A DNA stretch of 64,000 nt, taken from contig NZ_CP118166.1 in the NCBI RefSeq assembly GCF_028748065.1, positions 511,501 through 575,500 on the forward strand, given 5' to 3'. Every line of letters starts with the position of its first letter. Position 1 is the stretch's first letter. The DNA is from Hyphococcus flavus. GTDB taxonomy: Bacteria > Pseudomonadota > Alphaproteobacteria > Caulobacterales > Parvularculaceae. The notes below the pieces were generated by a model. The model did not search any database, was not told the DNA's origin, and saw only the letters and a program-made list of their open reading frames with translations. A program made the position numbers and the translations under genes. This document shows positions 49,803 to 58,998 of this stretch, piece by piece.

Positions 49803-50879
49803 ATGAAAGTTTCCCAGTCCGTCAAACTCGCCGGCATTTTCGTCGCCCTCATCGCCCTTTACTTCCTCATTTCAGGCTTGTTCGGTTCCGATACGGCGCA
49901 GGAAGCAGAAGCCGCCGAAACAGAAATCTTTTCAGTACTGACCGAAGTCGTTTCGCCGGAAAGCTGGCGTGACGAAGTCATTATTCGCGGCCGTACGGAA
50001 GCAGAGCGTAAAGTCATCGTCCGTGCGGAAACCAGCGGCAAGGTGGCGGCGACGCCTGCAGAGCTTGGCGAACTTGTCGATGAGAGCTCAGTATTATGTC
50101 AGTTGAATGTAGATGCGCGCCGCGCTCAATTAGCGGAAGCGCGAGCGGCTCTTGCAAAAGCACAGCTTGATTATGATGCAGCTGTAAAACTGAATGCTGA
50201 TGGGTTTAGATCCGAAACGAGCGTTGCCGCGGCGAAAGCGACCCGCGACCAGGCCGCCGCCGCTGTCGAGCGCGCCTCTCTCGATCTTGAAAAGAAAGAC
50301 ATCAAGGCTCCTTTCGAGGGCGTTTTTGACAAACGCCATGTTGAAGTCGGTGATTTCATGGGTGTCGGCGATCCTTGCGCGACAGTCATTCAGCGCTCTC
50401 CGTTTCTTGTGGTCGGCGCCATTTCAGAACGAGATGTCGGCAAAATTTCCAAAGGCGATCGTGGCGCCGCGCGCCTTGCGACTGGAGAAACTATTGAAGG
50501 TACAGTTCGGCTGGTTGCAAAGTCTGCTGATCCCGCAACCCGTACATTCGACGTCGAGCTTGAAATTCCAAACGAAGACGGCGCTCTTCGCGACGGCGTC
50601 ACAGCGGAATTCACCGTCTTTGCAGAACAACGCAATGCGCATCGCGTGCCTCGCTCTGCATTAGTCCTGAATGACAATGGCGACATCGGTGTCAGAACCG
50701 TTGGCAGCGATAACATTGTTGGCTTTACGCCTATCAGGCTTATTGGCGAAACCGCATCGGGCGTTTGGGTAGGCGGTCTTGAGCAGGATGTTACGGTGAT
50801 CGTGCGCGGGCAGGAATATGTTTCTGCTGGCCAAACAGTACGTTCCGTTCCCGCCAGCCAAGCGGATAAGCAATCATGA
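49803..50879 (+). CDS. RND efflux periplasmic adaptor (membrane fusion protein)
   Basis: The 358-residue protein has an N-terminal membrane anchor (SVKLAGIFVALIALYFLISG), then the biotinyl-lipoyl half (VIVRAETSGKVAATPAELG), a helical hairpin (about 100-150) and beta-barrel regions (ISERDVGKISKGD). It links the inner-membrane pump to an outer-membrane channel, which is not encoded here. It overlaps the pump gene by four bases. Confidence 0.93.
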   Translation: MKVSQSVKLAGIFVALIALYFLISGLFGSDTAQEAEAAETEIFSVLTEVVSPESWRDEVIIRGRTEAERKVIVRAETSGKVAATPAELGELVDESSVLCQLNVDARRAQLAEARAALAKAQLDYDAAVKLNADGFRSETSVAAAKATRDQAAAAVERASLDLEKKDIKAPFEGVFDKRHVEVGDFMGVGDPCATVIQRSPFLVVGAISERDVGKISKGDRGAARLATGETIEGTVRLVAKSADPATRTFDVELEIPNEDGALRDGVTAEFTVFAEQRNAHRVPRSALVLNDNGDIGVRTVGSDNIVGFTPIRLIGETASGVWVGGLEQDVTVIVRGQEYVSAGQTVRSVPASQADKQS

Positions 50880-53800
50880 CTGGGCTGATCGACGCCGCGT
50901 TTTCGCGAACGCGCGTCGTCATGACCGCCATGGTGGTCATGGTGTTCTTTGGCGTCCTCGCATTCAAAACCATTCCGCGCGAAGCGGATCCGGACGTACC
51001 GGTCCCCTTCGTAGGTGTGACAATCGTTTTGCCGGGCATATCGCCTGAAGACGGTGAGCGATTACTGCTCCGCCCCACTGAACTTGAGCTTCAAAATGTT
51101 GAAGGGCTCAAGCAGATGGATGCGTACGCTTATGACAGCGCAGCGCAGTTCGTTCTGGAATTTCAAACCGAAGTCGACATTGATCAGGCCGTTCTTGACG
51201 TGCGTGAGGCAGTCGATCGCGCAAAGTCGGAATTCCCTACTGACGCCGAAGAACCGGTCGTTCAGGAATTTAACGTGCAAACGCAATTCCCGATCCTCAC
51301 GACAATTATCTACGGCGATGCGCCTGAGCGCGCCCTTTATCAGACAGCCCAGCGTCTCGAAGACAGGCTTGAAAGCATTTCAGGCGTGCTCGAAGCTCGC
51401 CTTACTGGCGCACGCGAGGAGCTGCTTGAAGTCATTGTCGACCCGGAAGTACTGGAATCATATGGCCTGACGGAACTTGAAGTCGTCAATGCCGTCAACG
51501 CCAACAACCAGCTTGTAACCGCCGGCACGGTCAATCTCGACGACGGCCGCTTCACCGTAAAGGCGCCGGGGCTGGTGCGGAACGCTGAAGATCTGGCAGC
51601 CACGCCAGTGCGCGTCAGCGGCGAGAATGTTTTGACCATCGGCGATATCGCGAATGTTCGGCGCACCTTCAAGGATCGTGAGGGATACGCTCTCTTCAAC
51701 GGTCAAATGGCGATCGGTGTTGAGATTTCAAAACGCGCCGACTTCAACATTGTTGAAACCATCGAAGAAGCGCGGCGCGTTATTGAGGAAGAGTCGCAAT
51801 TCTGGCCGGCGACTATCAAATACGAATATATTTCTGACCAGTCTATATTCGTGAAAGACTCTCTGAGCGGGCTCACCGCCTCCGTTATGACTGCAATCTT
51901 ACTGGTCATGATTGTTGTTGTCGCGGCGCTCGGCATGCGTTCCGCCGTGATGGTCGGCATAGCCATTCCAACAACTTTTCTGATGGGCTTCATGCTGCTC
52001 GCGGTGTTTGGCTATACGCTCAACATGATGGTGATGTTCGGCCTGATCCTCGCGGTAGGGATGCTGGTCGACGGCGCAATCGTCATTGTTGAATATGCAG
52101 ATCGTCGTATGGCTGAAGGCGCGCCGCGCCGCGCCGCTTATCTCGAAGCGTCAAAGCGCATGTTCTGGCCGGTCATTACATCCACCGCCACCACACTTGC
52201 GGCGTTTGCGCCATTCCTGTTCTGGCAAGACACGCCCGGCCAGTTCATGAAGTACCTGCCGCTCACGCTCATCTTTGTCCTTTTGTCTTCACTACTCGTC
52301 GCGCTGGTTTTTCTTCCCGTGATTGGCTCGCTTTTCGGCATCCCGGAATGGATGAAGAAAAAGCTGAAGATGAAAGGCAAGACCGAAGGTCCCGCGAAAC
52401 AATACGAAGTCGATGAAATCGACCCCACTACACTCAAAGGGCCTATTGCTGCGTATTCGCGTTTCCTGAAGGCTCTTGTCGCCCGGCCTCTCATGGTGAT
52501 GGCTGGCGGTGTTGGTCTCGCAGCCATCTGCATCGGGTCATTTATCGTTGCCGCACCTGAATCCGAATTCTTCATTCGCAACGATGACGATCAAATCAAC
52601 CTTTTGGTGATGGGTCGCGGCAATCTTTCCGCTGAGCAGAATATCGAAGTCGTCAAAGAAGTCGCGGCGCGGATCGAAGACCATCCGGCGATCAAACATA
52701 TTTACCTGCAGACCGGTCCCGAACTCGGGCGCGGTAATGACACGCCGGTTGAAACGATTGGCCAGGTTGGCCTCAATCTCGTTTATTATTCAGAACGTGA
52801 TCATTCACGCGACGTCGTTGATCAATTGCGTGCGCGCGTCAGCGATATTCCGGGCGTTCACGTAGAAGTGCGCCAGCGCGAAGGCGGCCCGCCTGTTGGC
52901 AAGGACGCGCAACTTGAGATCTCATCACCTGACTTTGACGCCATGGTCGCTGCAGCGAAAAAGAGCAGAGAATTCATGGACACGACGACCATGGAAATCG
53001 ACGGTGTCGAAGTGCCGACCTATATGGATCAGGAAGACACGCTTCCGCTGCCCGGCATAGAATGGACAATGGTCATCGACCGTGCGCTCGCTGGGCGATA
53101 CGGGCTATCGGTTCAACAGGCAGGCGCTGTTCTGCAGTTCGTCACTGATGGTTTGTTGATTGACAAATACCGCCCGCAGGACGCCGATGACGAGGTTGAT
53201 ATTCGCGCGCGATACCCGGAAGAACACCGCAATATCTTCGCCCTTGATCAAGTGCGCGCGCAGACACCGCAAGGCGCTGTGCCGCTGTCGAACTTTGTTT
53301 CCCGGGTCGCCGAACCGCAGGTCGACCGAATTATCCGCCGCAACGGTGCTCGGATCATCGAAGTCAAAGCCAATGGCAACACGCAAGTGGAAGGTCATGA
53401 AGTCAGCCAGGACCGTGCTATCAACCATCTGAAAGGGTGGCTGGAAGCAGGCGCACTGGGTGAGGACGTCTCCTGGGTCATGCGCGGCGCCGATGAAGAT
53501 ACGGCGGACGCAGCTGTGTTCTTCCAGAACGCCATGATCGCAGCGCTTTTCATGATCGCCATGATCCTGCTTCTGGAGTTCAACAGCTTTTATCACGCCT
53601 TTCTAACGCTTAGCGCCGTTATTATGTCCGTATTCGGCGTATTGTTGTCGATCGCACTCACTGGCCAATATATCTCGATTATCATGACTGGCACAGGCAT
53701 CGTCGCGCTTGCCGGAATTGTCGTAAACAACAACATCGTTCTGATCGACACCTATCAGTATTTGCGCAGGAAAGGCCTTTCCGTCGAAGACGCCGTGGTG

Positions 53801-54127
53801 AGAACAGCGGCGCAGCGGATCCGCCCGGTTCTGCTCACTACCGCGACGACCATTCTGGGCCTGTTACCGATGGTTTTCGAGATCAATGTAAACTTTTCCG
53901 CCGGCACCATCACCCATGGTTCTTCCACATCAGACTGGTGGGTGCTTCTTTCATCGGCTGTTGTTTACGGGCTGGCGTTCTCAACTGTTTTGACGCTCAT
54001 TATCACACCTGTGATGCTCGCGGCGCCGACGGTTATTCGCAACCGGTTGTTCCCGAAACATGTATTCGAGGAGCCAAAGCAGATTGGCTCTCTCGATAGC
54101 GAAGCCGCGCCGCAAGCAGCGGAATAG
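50876..54127 (+). CDS. RND-family efflux transporter, inner-membrane pump
   Basis: The 1083-residue protein has the RND layout: 12 membrane helices in two halves, two large periplasmic loops, and a proton-relay Asp in LVDGAIVIVEYADRR (helix 4). AcrB has two aspartates there; here only the first is kept. The second half has GIVVNNNIVLIDTYQ. Substrate class (drug, lipid or metal) is not readable. The ATGA overlap couples it to the adaptor. It converges on the LysM gene with a 4-base gap and no terminator. Confidence 0.94.
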   Translation: MTGLIDAAFSRTRVVMTAMVVMVFFGVLAFKTIPREADPDVPVPFVGVTIVLPGISPEDGERLLLRPTELELQNVEGLKQMDAYAYDSAAQFVLEFQTEVDIDQAVLDVREAVDRAKSEFPTDAEEPVVQEFNVQTQFPILTTIIYGDAPERALYQTAQRLEDRLESISGVLEARLTGAREELLEVIVDPEVLESYGLTELEVVNAVNANNQLVTAGTVNLDDGRFTVKAPGLVRNAEDLAATPVRVSGENVLTIGDIANVRRTFKDREGYALFNGQMAIGVEISKRADFNIVETIEEARRVIEEESQFWPATIKYEYISDQSIFVKDSLSGLTASVMTAILLVMIVVVAALGMRSAVMVGIAIPTTFLMGFMLLAVFGYTLNMMVMFGLILAVGMLVDGAIVIVEYADRRMAEGAPRRAAYLEASKRMFWPVITSTATTLAAFAPFLFWQDTPGQFMKYLPLTLIFVLLSSLLVALVFLPVIGSLFGIPEWMKKKLKMKGKTEGPAKQYEVDEIDPTTLKGPIAAYSRFLKALVARPLMVMAGGVGLAAICIGSFIVAAPESEFFIRNDDDQINLLVMGRGNLSAEQNIEVVKEVAARIEDHPAIKHIYLQTGPELGRGNDTPVETIGQVGLNLVYYSERDHSRDVVDQLRARVSDIPGVHVEVRQREGGPPVGKDAQLEISSPDFDAMVAAAKKSREFMDTTTMEIDGVEVPTYMDQEDTLPLPGIEWTMVIDRALAGRYGLSVQQAGAVLQFVTDGLLIDKYRPQDADDEVDIRARYPEEHRNIFALDQVRAQTPQGAVPLSNFVSRVAEPQVDRIIRRNGARIIEVKANGNTQVEGHEVSQDRAINHLKGWLEAGALGEDVSWVMRGADEDTADAAVFFQNAMIAALFMIAMILLLEFNSFYHAFLTLSAVIMSVFGVLLSIALTGQYISIIMTGTGIVALAGIVVNNNIVLIDTYQYLRRKGLSVEDAVVRTAAQRIRPVLLTTATTILGLLPMVFEINVNFSAGTITHGSSTSDWWVLLSSAVVYGLAFSTVLTLIITPVMLAAPTVIRNRLFPKHVFEEPKQIGSLDSEAAPQAAE

Positions 54128-54131
54128 CCCG

Positions 54132-55109
54132 CTATTGTTCGGTCTCGTCCGCCTCTTCATCAGGAACATCGAATATCTGTCCCGGATAAATCAGGTCCGG
54201 ATCGCGGATCTGGTCGGCGTTCGCTTCATAGATGATTGTATATTGCGCGCCCTGACCATATGCGCGGCGAGCAATACGCCAGAGACTGTTGCCCGGCTGA
54301 ACAATCACCCTGCCATCGCGAAGATCGATATTGTCGGGGTTTGCCCGTTCGAACGGCAGCTCAATCGCATAAGCCGGGCGGCCATCCTCATCGAGCTGAA
54401 TGACGAGGAGCTGATAAACGCCTGGCGCGATTTGCGCTTCCGGCGCAATCGTCCAACGACCATCGGCGTTCGCCGCCGTCTGTCCCAGAAGCTGGCGGTT
54501 GATGAATAGCTGCACGACGCGACCCGGTTCGGCACGGCCCGAGAAAATCACCGCGCCTGTGTCATCGTAGTCGATCACATCGAGCGATAACGGGCCCAAT
54601 CCGTCAGCAGCATCGCGCGGTTCCTGCAACACCTCCGTCGCGCCGCCCGGCGTCGTGCGCAAGACAAGCGGCAAGTCGCCTTCGCGTTCCGGCACGTAAA
54701 TCAGGATCGTGTCTTCGGAACGTATTACCGTTCCGTCTTCGGTGCGCATGGAAAGGCTGAGCTCAACCGGCCCGGCATCGAGCGGCGTGTCCGTGGCGAT
54801 GACCCATGACCCATCGGGCTCAGCCGGTGTTGTCGCAAGCTCTTCATCGTTCGCATATATGGTGACGTCCGATCGCGGCTTGGCGCGACCGGCGATAACG
54901 GCGTACCCGGTGCGGTCCACCCGCACGATATCAAAGCTCGGCAACGAAGCTTCGGCTGGCGCATCGGGCTGCGCATCATCGGGGGTCGCGGGATCACCTG
55001 TCACCACCGCTGGTTCATCGGGACTTTCAATGATCTTGAAGCGTTCCGCCGCTTTCCAGCCGATAAAGCCGAGAATGATCAGTAACAGGATAATAACGAT
55101 GACACGCAC
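54132..55109 (-). CDS. LysM-domain protein with Ig-like repeats
   Basis: The 325-residue protein begins with a membrane anchor (VIVIILLLIILGFIGWKA), followed by an Asp/Pro/Ala-rich linker, two or three beta-sandwich-like repeats (SFDIVRVDRTGYAVIAGRA and LDVIDYDDTGAVIFSGRA) and a C-terminal LysM domain from VQPGNSLWRIARRAYG to the terminus. LysM binds peptidoglycan, so the protein likely sits at the cell wall. Known family members include BON/LysM-type wall proteins. Its function is not established. Confidence 0.85.
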   Translation of the reverse strand: MRVIVIILLLIILGFIGWKAAERFKIIESPDEPAVVTGDPATPDDAQPDAPAEASLPSFDIVRVDRTGYAVIAGRAKPRSDVTIYANDEELATTPAEPDGSWVIATDTPLDAGPVELSLSMRTEDGTVIRSEDTILIYVPEREGDLPLVLRTTPGGATEVLQEPRDAADGLGPLSLDVIDYDDTGAVIFSGRAEPGRVVQLFINRQLLGQTAANADGRWTIAPEAQIAPGVYQLLVIQLDEDGRPAYAIELPFERANPDNIDLRDGRVIVQPGNSLWRIARRAYGQGAQYTIIYEANADQIRDPDLIYPGQIFDVPDEEADETEQ

Positions 55110-55210
55110 GATACCGCGCTCCTTGAAAACTCAGTTCGAATTCCAATTTAGTTTACCTTTAGGAAATTCCGCGTACAATGCCCACCCAACAACAAGAAAC
55201 GTGTAAGTCT

Positions 55211-55765
55211 ATGAAATCTTTATGTGTTTATTGCGGCTCCCGTCCCGGCGCCGATCCCGCCTTTAAGGAAATCGCTATTAACGTCGGCAAGGAAGCAGCC
55301 CGCAGGGGCTGCCGCATCGTCTATGGCGGCGGCAAGCTGGGGCTGATGGGCGCCACCGCTGGCGCGGCGCGCGACGCCGGCGGCCAGGTTTTCGGCGTCA
55401 TCCCGGATTTTCTGGTCGAACTGGAAGGCATTCTCGAAGGCGTCGACCACAAGGTCGTTTCAAACATGCACGAACGCAAGATGCTGATGTTTGAAGAATC
55501 AGACGCGATCCTTACCCTGCCCGGCGGTATCGGCACGCTTGAAGAACTGATCGAGGTTCTCTCGTGGGCGCGGCTGGCGCTTCACAAAAAGCCGATTGTG
55601 GTTTTGAACGTCAATGAATTCTGGAGCCCGCTTCAGGAGCTGTTCAATCATATCGTCAATATGAAGCTCGCCGACGCCGAACTGTTGAGCGATGTCAAAT
55701 TTGTTTCAACAGTCGAGGAAGCTTTTGAGGCTGCCGACACCTGCCTCATACGCGAACGCGCTTAG
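55211..55765 (+). CDS. LOG-family protein (TIGR00730)
   Basis: The 184-residue protein has the lysine-decarboxylase-fold motif PGGIGTLEE and the upstream GGGKLGLMG. LOG proteins release cytokinin bases from nucleotide 5'-monophosphates, and many bacterial ones are nucleotide hydrolases. The start at 55211 (MKSLCVYCGSRPG) matches the family, and an in-frame ATG at 55178 would add 11 residues. The stop overlaps that of gltX by four bases. Confidence 0.92.
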   Translation: MKSLCVYCGSRPGADPAFKEIAINVGKEAARRGCRIVYGGGKLGLMGATAGAARDAGGQVFGVIPDFLVELEGILEGVDHKVVSNMHERKMLMFEESDAILTLPGGIGTLEELIEVLSWARLALHKKPIVVLNVNEFWSPLQELFNHIVNMKLADAELLSDVKFVSTVEEAFEAADTCLIRERA

Positions 55766-57090
55766 GCTTTTTCACCGCGCAATCGGGCGCGCGCTTTTTC
55801 AGCGCCGATCAACGGCAAAAGCGCCGCCATTTCCGGCCCGCGCTCACGGCCCGTTAACGCCAGACGCAACGGCATAAAGAGCGCCTTGCCCTTGGCGCCG
55901 GTTTTATCTTTCAGCGCGCTCGTCAATACGCCCCAGCTATCCGTATCAAGACTATCTGGCACCAGCGCTGCGGCTTCGTTAGCGAACGCCTGATCCTCGA
56001 TCTTCGGCTCTACCTCGCCGTCGATGACGCTGACCCATTCGGAAGCGTCCGCGAGGCGGGTGATGTTGCCCCGCACTACCTCCCACAGCGGCGGCGTCAC
56101 ACCGAGTTTTTGAAGGCGCGAGGAGACGACGTCATAATCGGTTTCGTGAAGCAGCTTTGCGTTCAACGCTTCCAGTTCCGCCATGTCAAAACGCGCCGGC
56201 GCACGGCCAACACGGTCAAAATCGAACGACTCGGCCAGCGCCATCAAATCCCGCTGCGGCAGAACCGGATCGGCGGTGCCGAGTTTAGCGAGGAGGCTCG
56301 TAATCGCTGACGGCTCCAGCCCGTCATTGCGCATGGCCTCGATCGAAAGCGAACCCAAGCGCTTTGAAAGACCCTGCCCGTCCGCGCCGATCAGCAGCGA
56401 GTGGTGAGCGAATTGCGGCGGTTCGCCGCCGAGGGCTTTGAAAATTTCAATCTGCACGCCCGTGTTGGTGACGTGATCCTCGCCGCGCATGACGTGAGTG
56501 ATCTTCAGATCGATGTCATCGACGCAGCTTGGCAGCGTATAAAGATACATGCCGTCTTCGCGGATCAAGACGGGGTCCGACACACTCGCCGTATCGACCG
56601 TCACCTCACCGCGAATAAGATCGTTCCACTGCACCGGCGTTTGCGACAGCTTGAACCGCCAGTGGGGTTTTCGCCCCTCGGCCTCATACTTTGCAATGTC
56701 TTCTTCGGTCAGTTTCAGAGCTGCGCGATCGTAAACGGGCGGCAGGCCGCGGGCGCGCTGAATCTTGCGCTTGCGATCAAGCTCTTCAGACGTCTCGTAA
56801 CAGGGATAGAGCAGCCCGGCGGCTTTCAGCTTGTCGCGCGCGGCATCGTAGTCAGCAAAGCGCGACGACTGGCTGACGGTTTCGTCCCAGTCGAGGCCGA
56901 GCCATTTAAGGTCGGCGCGAATGCCGTCTTCATATTCCTTGGTTGAGCGTTCCTGGTCTGTGTCGTCGATGCGCAACAGAAAGGTCCCGCCGGATTTGCG
57001 GGCGAAGAGCCAATTCCACAGGGCGGCGCGCACATTCCCCACATGGAGCTTGCCGGTGGGCGACGGCGCAAAACGGACTTTGACGGTCAT
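55762..57090 (-). CDS. gltX: Glutamyl-tRNA synthetase
   Basis: The 442-residue class I synthetase charges tRNA-Glu. It has the HIGH-type motif LHVGN, IDDTDQERS, and the KMSKS-type GLSKRLGS. Length is slightly below the 465-500 typical of bacterial GltX. Many alphaproteobacteria carry two gltX copies; this could be either. It runs on the minus strand downstream of nadE. Confidence 0.93.
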   Translation of the reverse strand: MTVKVRFAPSPTGKLHVGNVRAALWNWLFARKSGGTFLLRIDDTDQERSTKEYEDGIRADLKWLGLDWDETVSQSSRFADYDAARDKLKAAGLLYPCYETSEELDRKRKIQRARGLPPVYDRAALKLTEEDIAKYEAEGRKPHWRFKLSQTPVQWNDLIRGEVTVDTASVSDPVLIREDGMYLYTLPSCVDDIDLKITHVMRGEDHVTNTGVQIEIFKALGGEPPQFAHHSLLIGADGQGLSKRLGSLSIEAMRNDGLEPSAITSLLAKLGTADPVLPQRDLMALAESFDFDRVGRAPARFDMAELEALNAKLLHETDYDVVSSRLQKLGVTPPLWEVVRGNITRLADASEWVSVIDGEVEPKIEDQAFANEAAALVPDSLDTDSWGVLTSALKDKTGAKGKALFMPLRLALTGRERGPEMAALLPLIGAEKARARLRGEKA

Positions 57091-57176
57091 CTAAGGTCTC
57101 AAATTAAGTAGGACGCGAGCCATTACCGGGGATGGGGAGTAAGGTCAAATGGGCTTGAAACTAAGGCATTCTCATC

Positions 57177-57197
57177 ATCCCGGACTTCATCCGGGAT
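57177..57197. repeat. REP-like palindrome 1
   Basis: ATCCCGGA-CTTCA-TCCGGGAT: perfect 8-base arms and a 5-base loop. Sequences of this shape are scattered as intergenic repeats in alphaproteobacterial genomes. It sits between nadE and gltX, next to a second palindrome. Confidence 0.7.
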
Positions 57198-57225
57198 CCA
57201 TTAATATTAGCTACATTTGTTCTGG

Positions 57226-57246
57226 ATTGCGGGTTGAACCCGCAAT
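57226..57246. repeat. REP-like palindrome 2
   Basis: ATTGCGGGTT-G-AACCCGCAAT: perfect 10-base arms around one base. It lies 28 bases after palindrome 1. The pair may fold together and act in mRNA 3'-end stability or termination. Confidence 0.7.
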
Positions 57247-57274
57247 TACGGTAGTAGTATTTTCGCCATATCTG

Positions 57275-58945
57275 TCACCTATCCCGCCAGCCATTCGTAA
57301 TTGGATAGCGGCGGTCGCGGCCGAAATTGACGGCGGCGACTTTCGGGCCCGGCGGCGCCTGGCGGCGTTTGTATTCGGCGACATAAAGCAAGTGCTCGAT
57401 GCGCCGCACGGTCGCTTCGTCAAAACCCTTGGCGACAATATCGCGAACCGCCATTTCTTTCTCCACCAGCATTTCAAGAATCTGGTCAAGCGTCTCGTAG
57501 GGCGGGAGCAAGTCCGCGTCTCTTTGATCCTCGCGCAATTCGGCTGAAGGCGGTTTGGTAATGATCCGTTCGGGGATCACCTCTCCCTTCGGGCCTTTAA
57601 GATCGCTTGCGTGATTTGCGTTACGCCAGCGGCAGAGGGCGAAAACCTCCGTCTTGTAGATGTCTTTCAGCGGATTGAACCCGCCATTCATATCGCCATA
57701 AAGGGTCGCGTAACCGACCGACATTTCCGACTTGTTTCCGGTCGTTAAAACCATGTTGCCGAACTTGTTCGACAGCGCCATGAGGATGACGCCGCGCAGG
57801 CGCGACTGGATGTTTTCTTCTGTCGTGTCAGGCGCAAGGTTTCCGAAGGCGGGTTTCATCATTTCATCGAACGCGGCGACGCCTGGCTCAATCGGGATGG
57901 AGCGATAGGAAACCCCGAGCGCATTAGCGCATTGCTCGGCATCCTCAAGGCTTTCGTTTGACGTGTAACGCGAGGGCATCATCACGCAGTGGACTTTGTC
58001 AGCGCCCAGCGCATCGACGGCGATGGCGGCGGTGAGCGCGGAATCAACGCCACCCGAAAGACCGATAACAACGCCCTTGAAGCGGTTCTTCAAAACGTAA
58101 TCGCGCACGGCCATGGTCACTGCGCGATAGATCATTTCTTCGCCGCCGACCCAAGCTGTGTCTGGTCCTTCCGCACACACCCAGCCGCTGTTGTCTTTCC
58201 GCCAATTTGTCAGCATGACTGTCTCGGCAAACTGCGGGCAACGATGCTGAACGGCGCCGCTGGAACTCATGACGAAAGACGCACCCTCAAATACGACTTC
58301 GTCTTGCCCGGCGAGCTGGTTCACAAACATCAATGGCAAGCCGGTTGTGGTGACGCGGTCGCGCGCCGCCATCTCTCGTTCCTGCAACGATGTTTTCCGG
58401 AATGGCGAACCGTGGGGCACGATGAACAGTTCAGCGCCCGCATTCGCCAGATGCTCGCCCGCGCCGGGCAGCCACATGTCTTCGCAAACCATGAGGCCGA
58501 GCTTGACGCCCATGAATTCGGTCGGTTCGGGATAGTCCGGCCCCGGCGTAAACCGTCGCGGCTCGTCAAAGACGCCGTAATTAGGCAAGCGAACCTTGTA
58601 ACGGGTGGCGGCAATCTTTCCGTCCGCCAGCAGGAACACCGCGTTGTAAAGATCGTCATCAAGGGTCCACGGCGCCCCAACAATCATCGCCGGGCCGCCG
58701 TCGCCTGTGTCTTTAGCCAGCGCTTCCACCGCTTCACGGCAGGCGCGCTGGTAGGATGGTTTCTGGACGAGATCCTCGGGCGGGTACCCTGACACAACCA
58801 GCTCGCAGAACACGACAAGATCGGCGCCCAGCTTCAGTGCCTGCGCTCGCCCCTTTCTGATGCGTTCAACATTGCCATCTACATCGCCGACCACGGGGGC
58901 GATCTGGGCGATAGCGATGGCAAGTTTATCGGTCATAAAGGGCAT
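57275..58945 (-). CDS. nadE: Glutamine-dependent NAD+ synthetase
   Basis: The 556-residue protein combines an N-terminal nitrilase-type glutaminase (CELVVSGYPPEDL with catalytic Glu, CEDMW with Cys) with a C-terminal ammonia-using synthetase (GLSGGVDSALTAAI, the ATP PPi-loop). It makes NAD from deamido-NAD in the cytoplasm. The start may instead be ATG at 58936 (MTDKLAIAIAQI). Confidence 0.95.
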   Translation of the reverse strand: MPFMTDKLAIAIAQIAPVVGDVDGNVERIRKGRAQALKLGADLVVFCELVVSGYPPEDLVQKPSYQRACREAVEALAKDTGDGGPAMIVGAPWTLDDDLYNAVFLLADGKIAATRYKVRLPNYGVFDEPRRFTPGPDYPEPTEFMGVKLGLMVCEDMWLPGAGEHLANAGAELFIVPHGSPFRKTSLQEREMAARDRVTTTGLPLMFVNQLAGQDEVVFEGASFVMSSSGAVQHRCPQFAETVMLTNWRKDNSGWVCAEGPDTAWVGGEEMIYRAVTMAVRDYVLKNRFKGVVIGLSGGVDSALTAAIAVDALGADKVHCVMMPSRYTSNESLEDAEQCANALGVSYRSIPIEPGVAAFDEMMKPAFGNLAPDTTEENIQSRLRGVILMALSNKFGNMVLTTGNKSEMSVGYATLYGDMNGGFNPLKDIYKTEVFALCRWRNANHASDLKGPKGEVIPERIITKPPSAELREDQRDADLLPPYETLDQILEMLVEKEMAVRDIVAKGFDEATVRRIEHLLYVAEYKRRQAPPGPKVAAVNFGRDRRYPITNGWRDR

Positions 58946-58998
58946 TTATGCTCTTTTTGAGCAAATGGGAAGGCCGGGCAAACCTGAATTGTCCCGCG

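Noticed and set aside
57989-58792. 267-codon plus-strand frame opposite nadE
   Set aside because: Antisense shadow; nadE on the minus strand has intact motifs.
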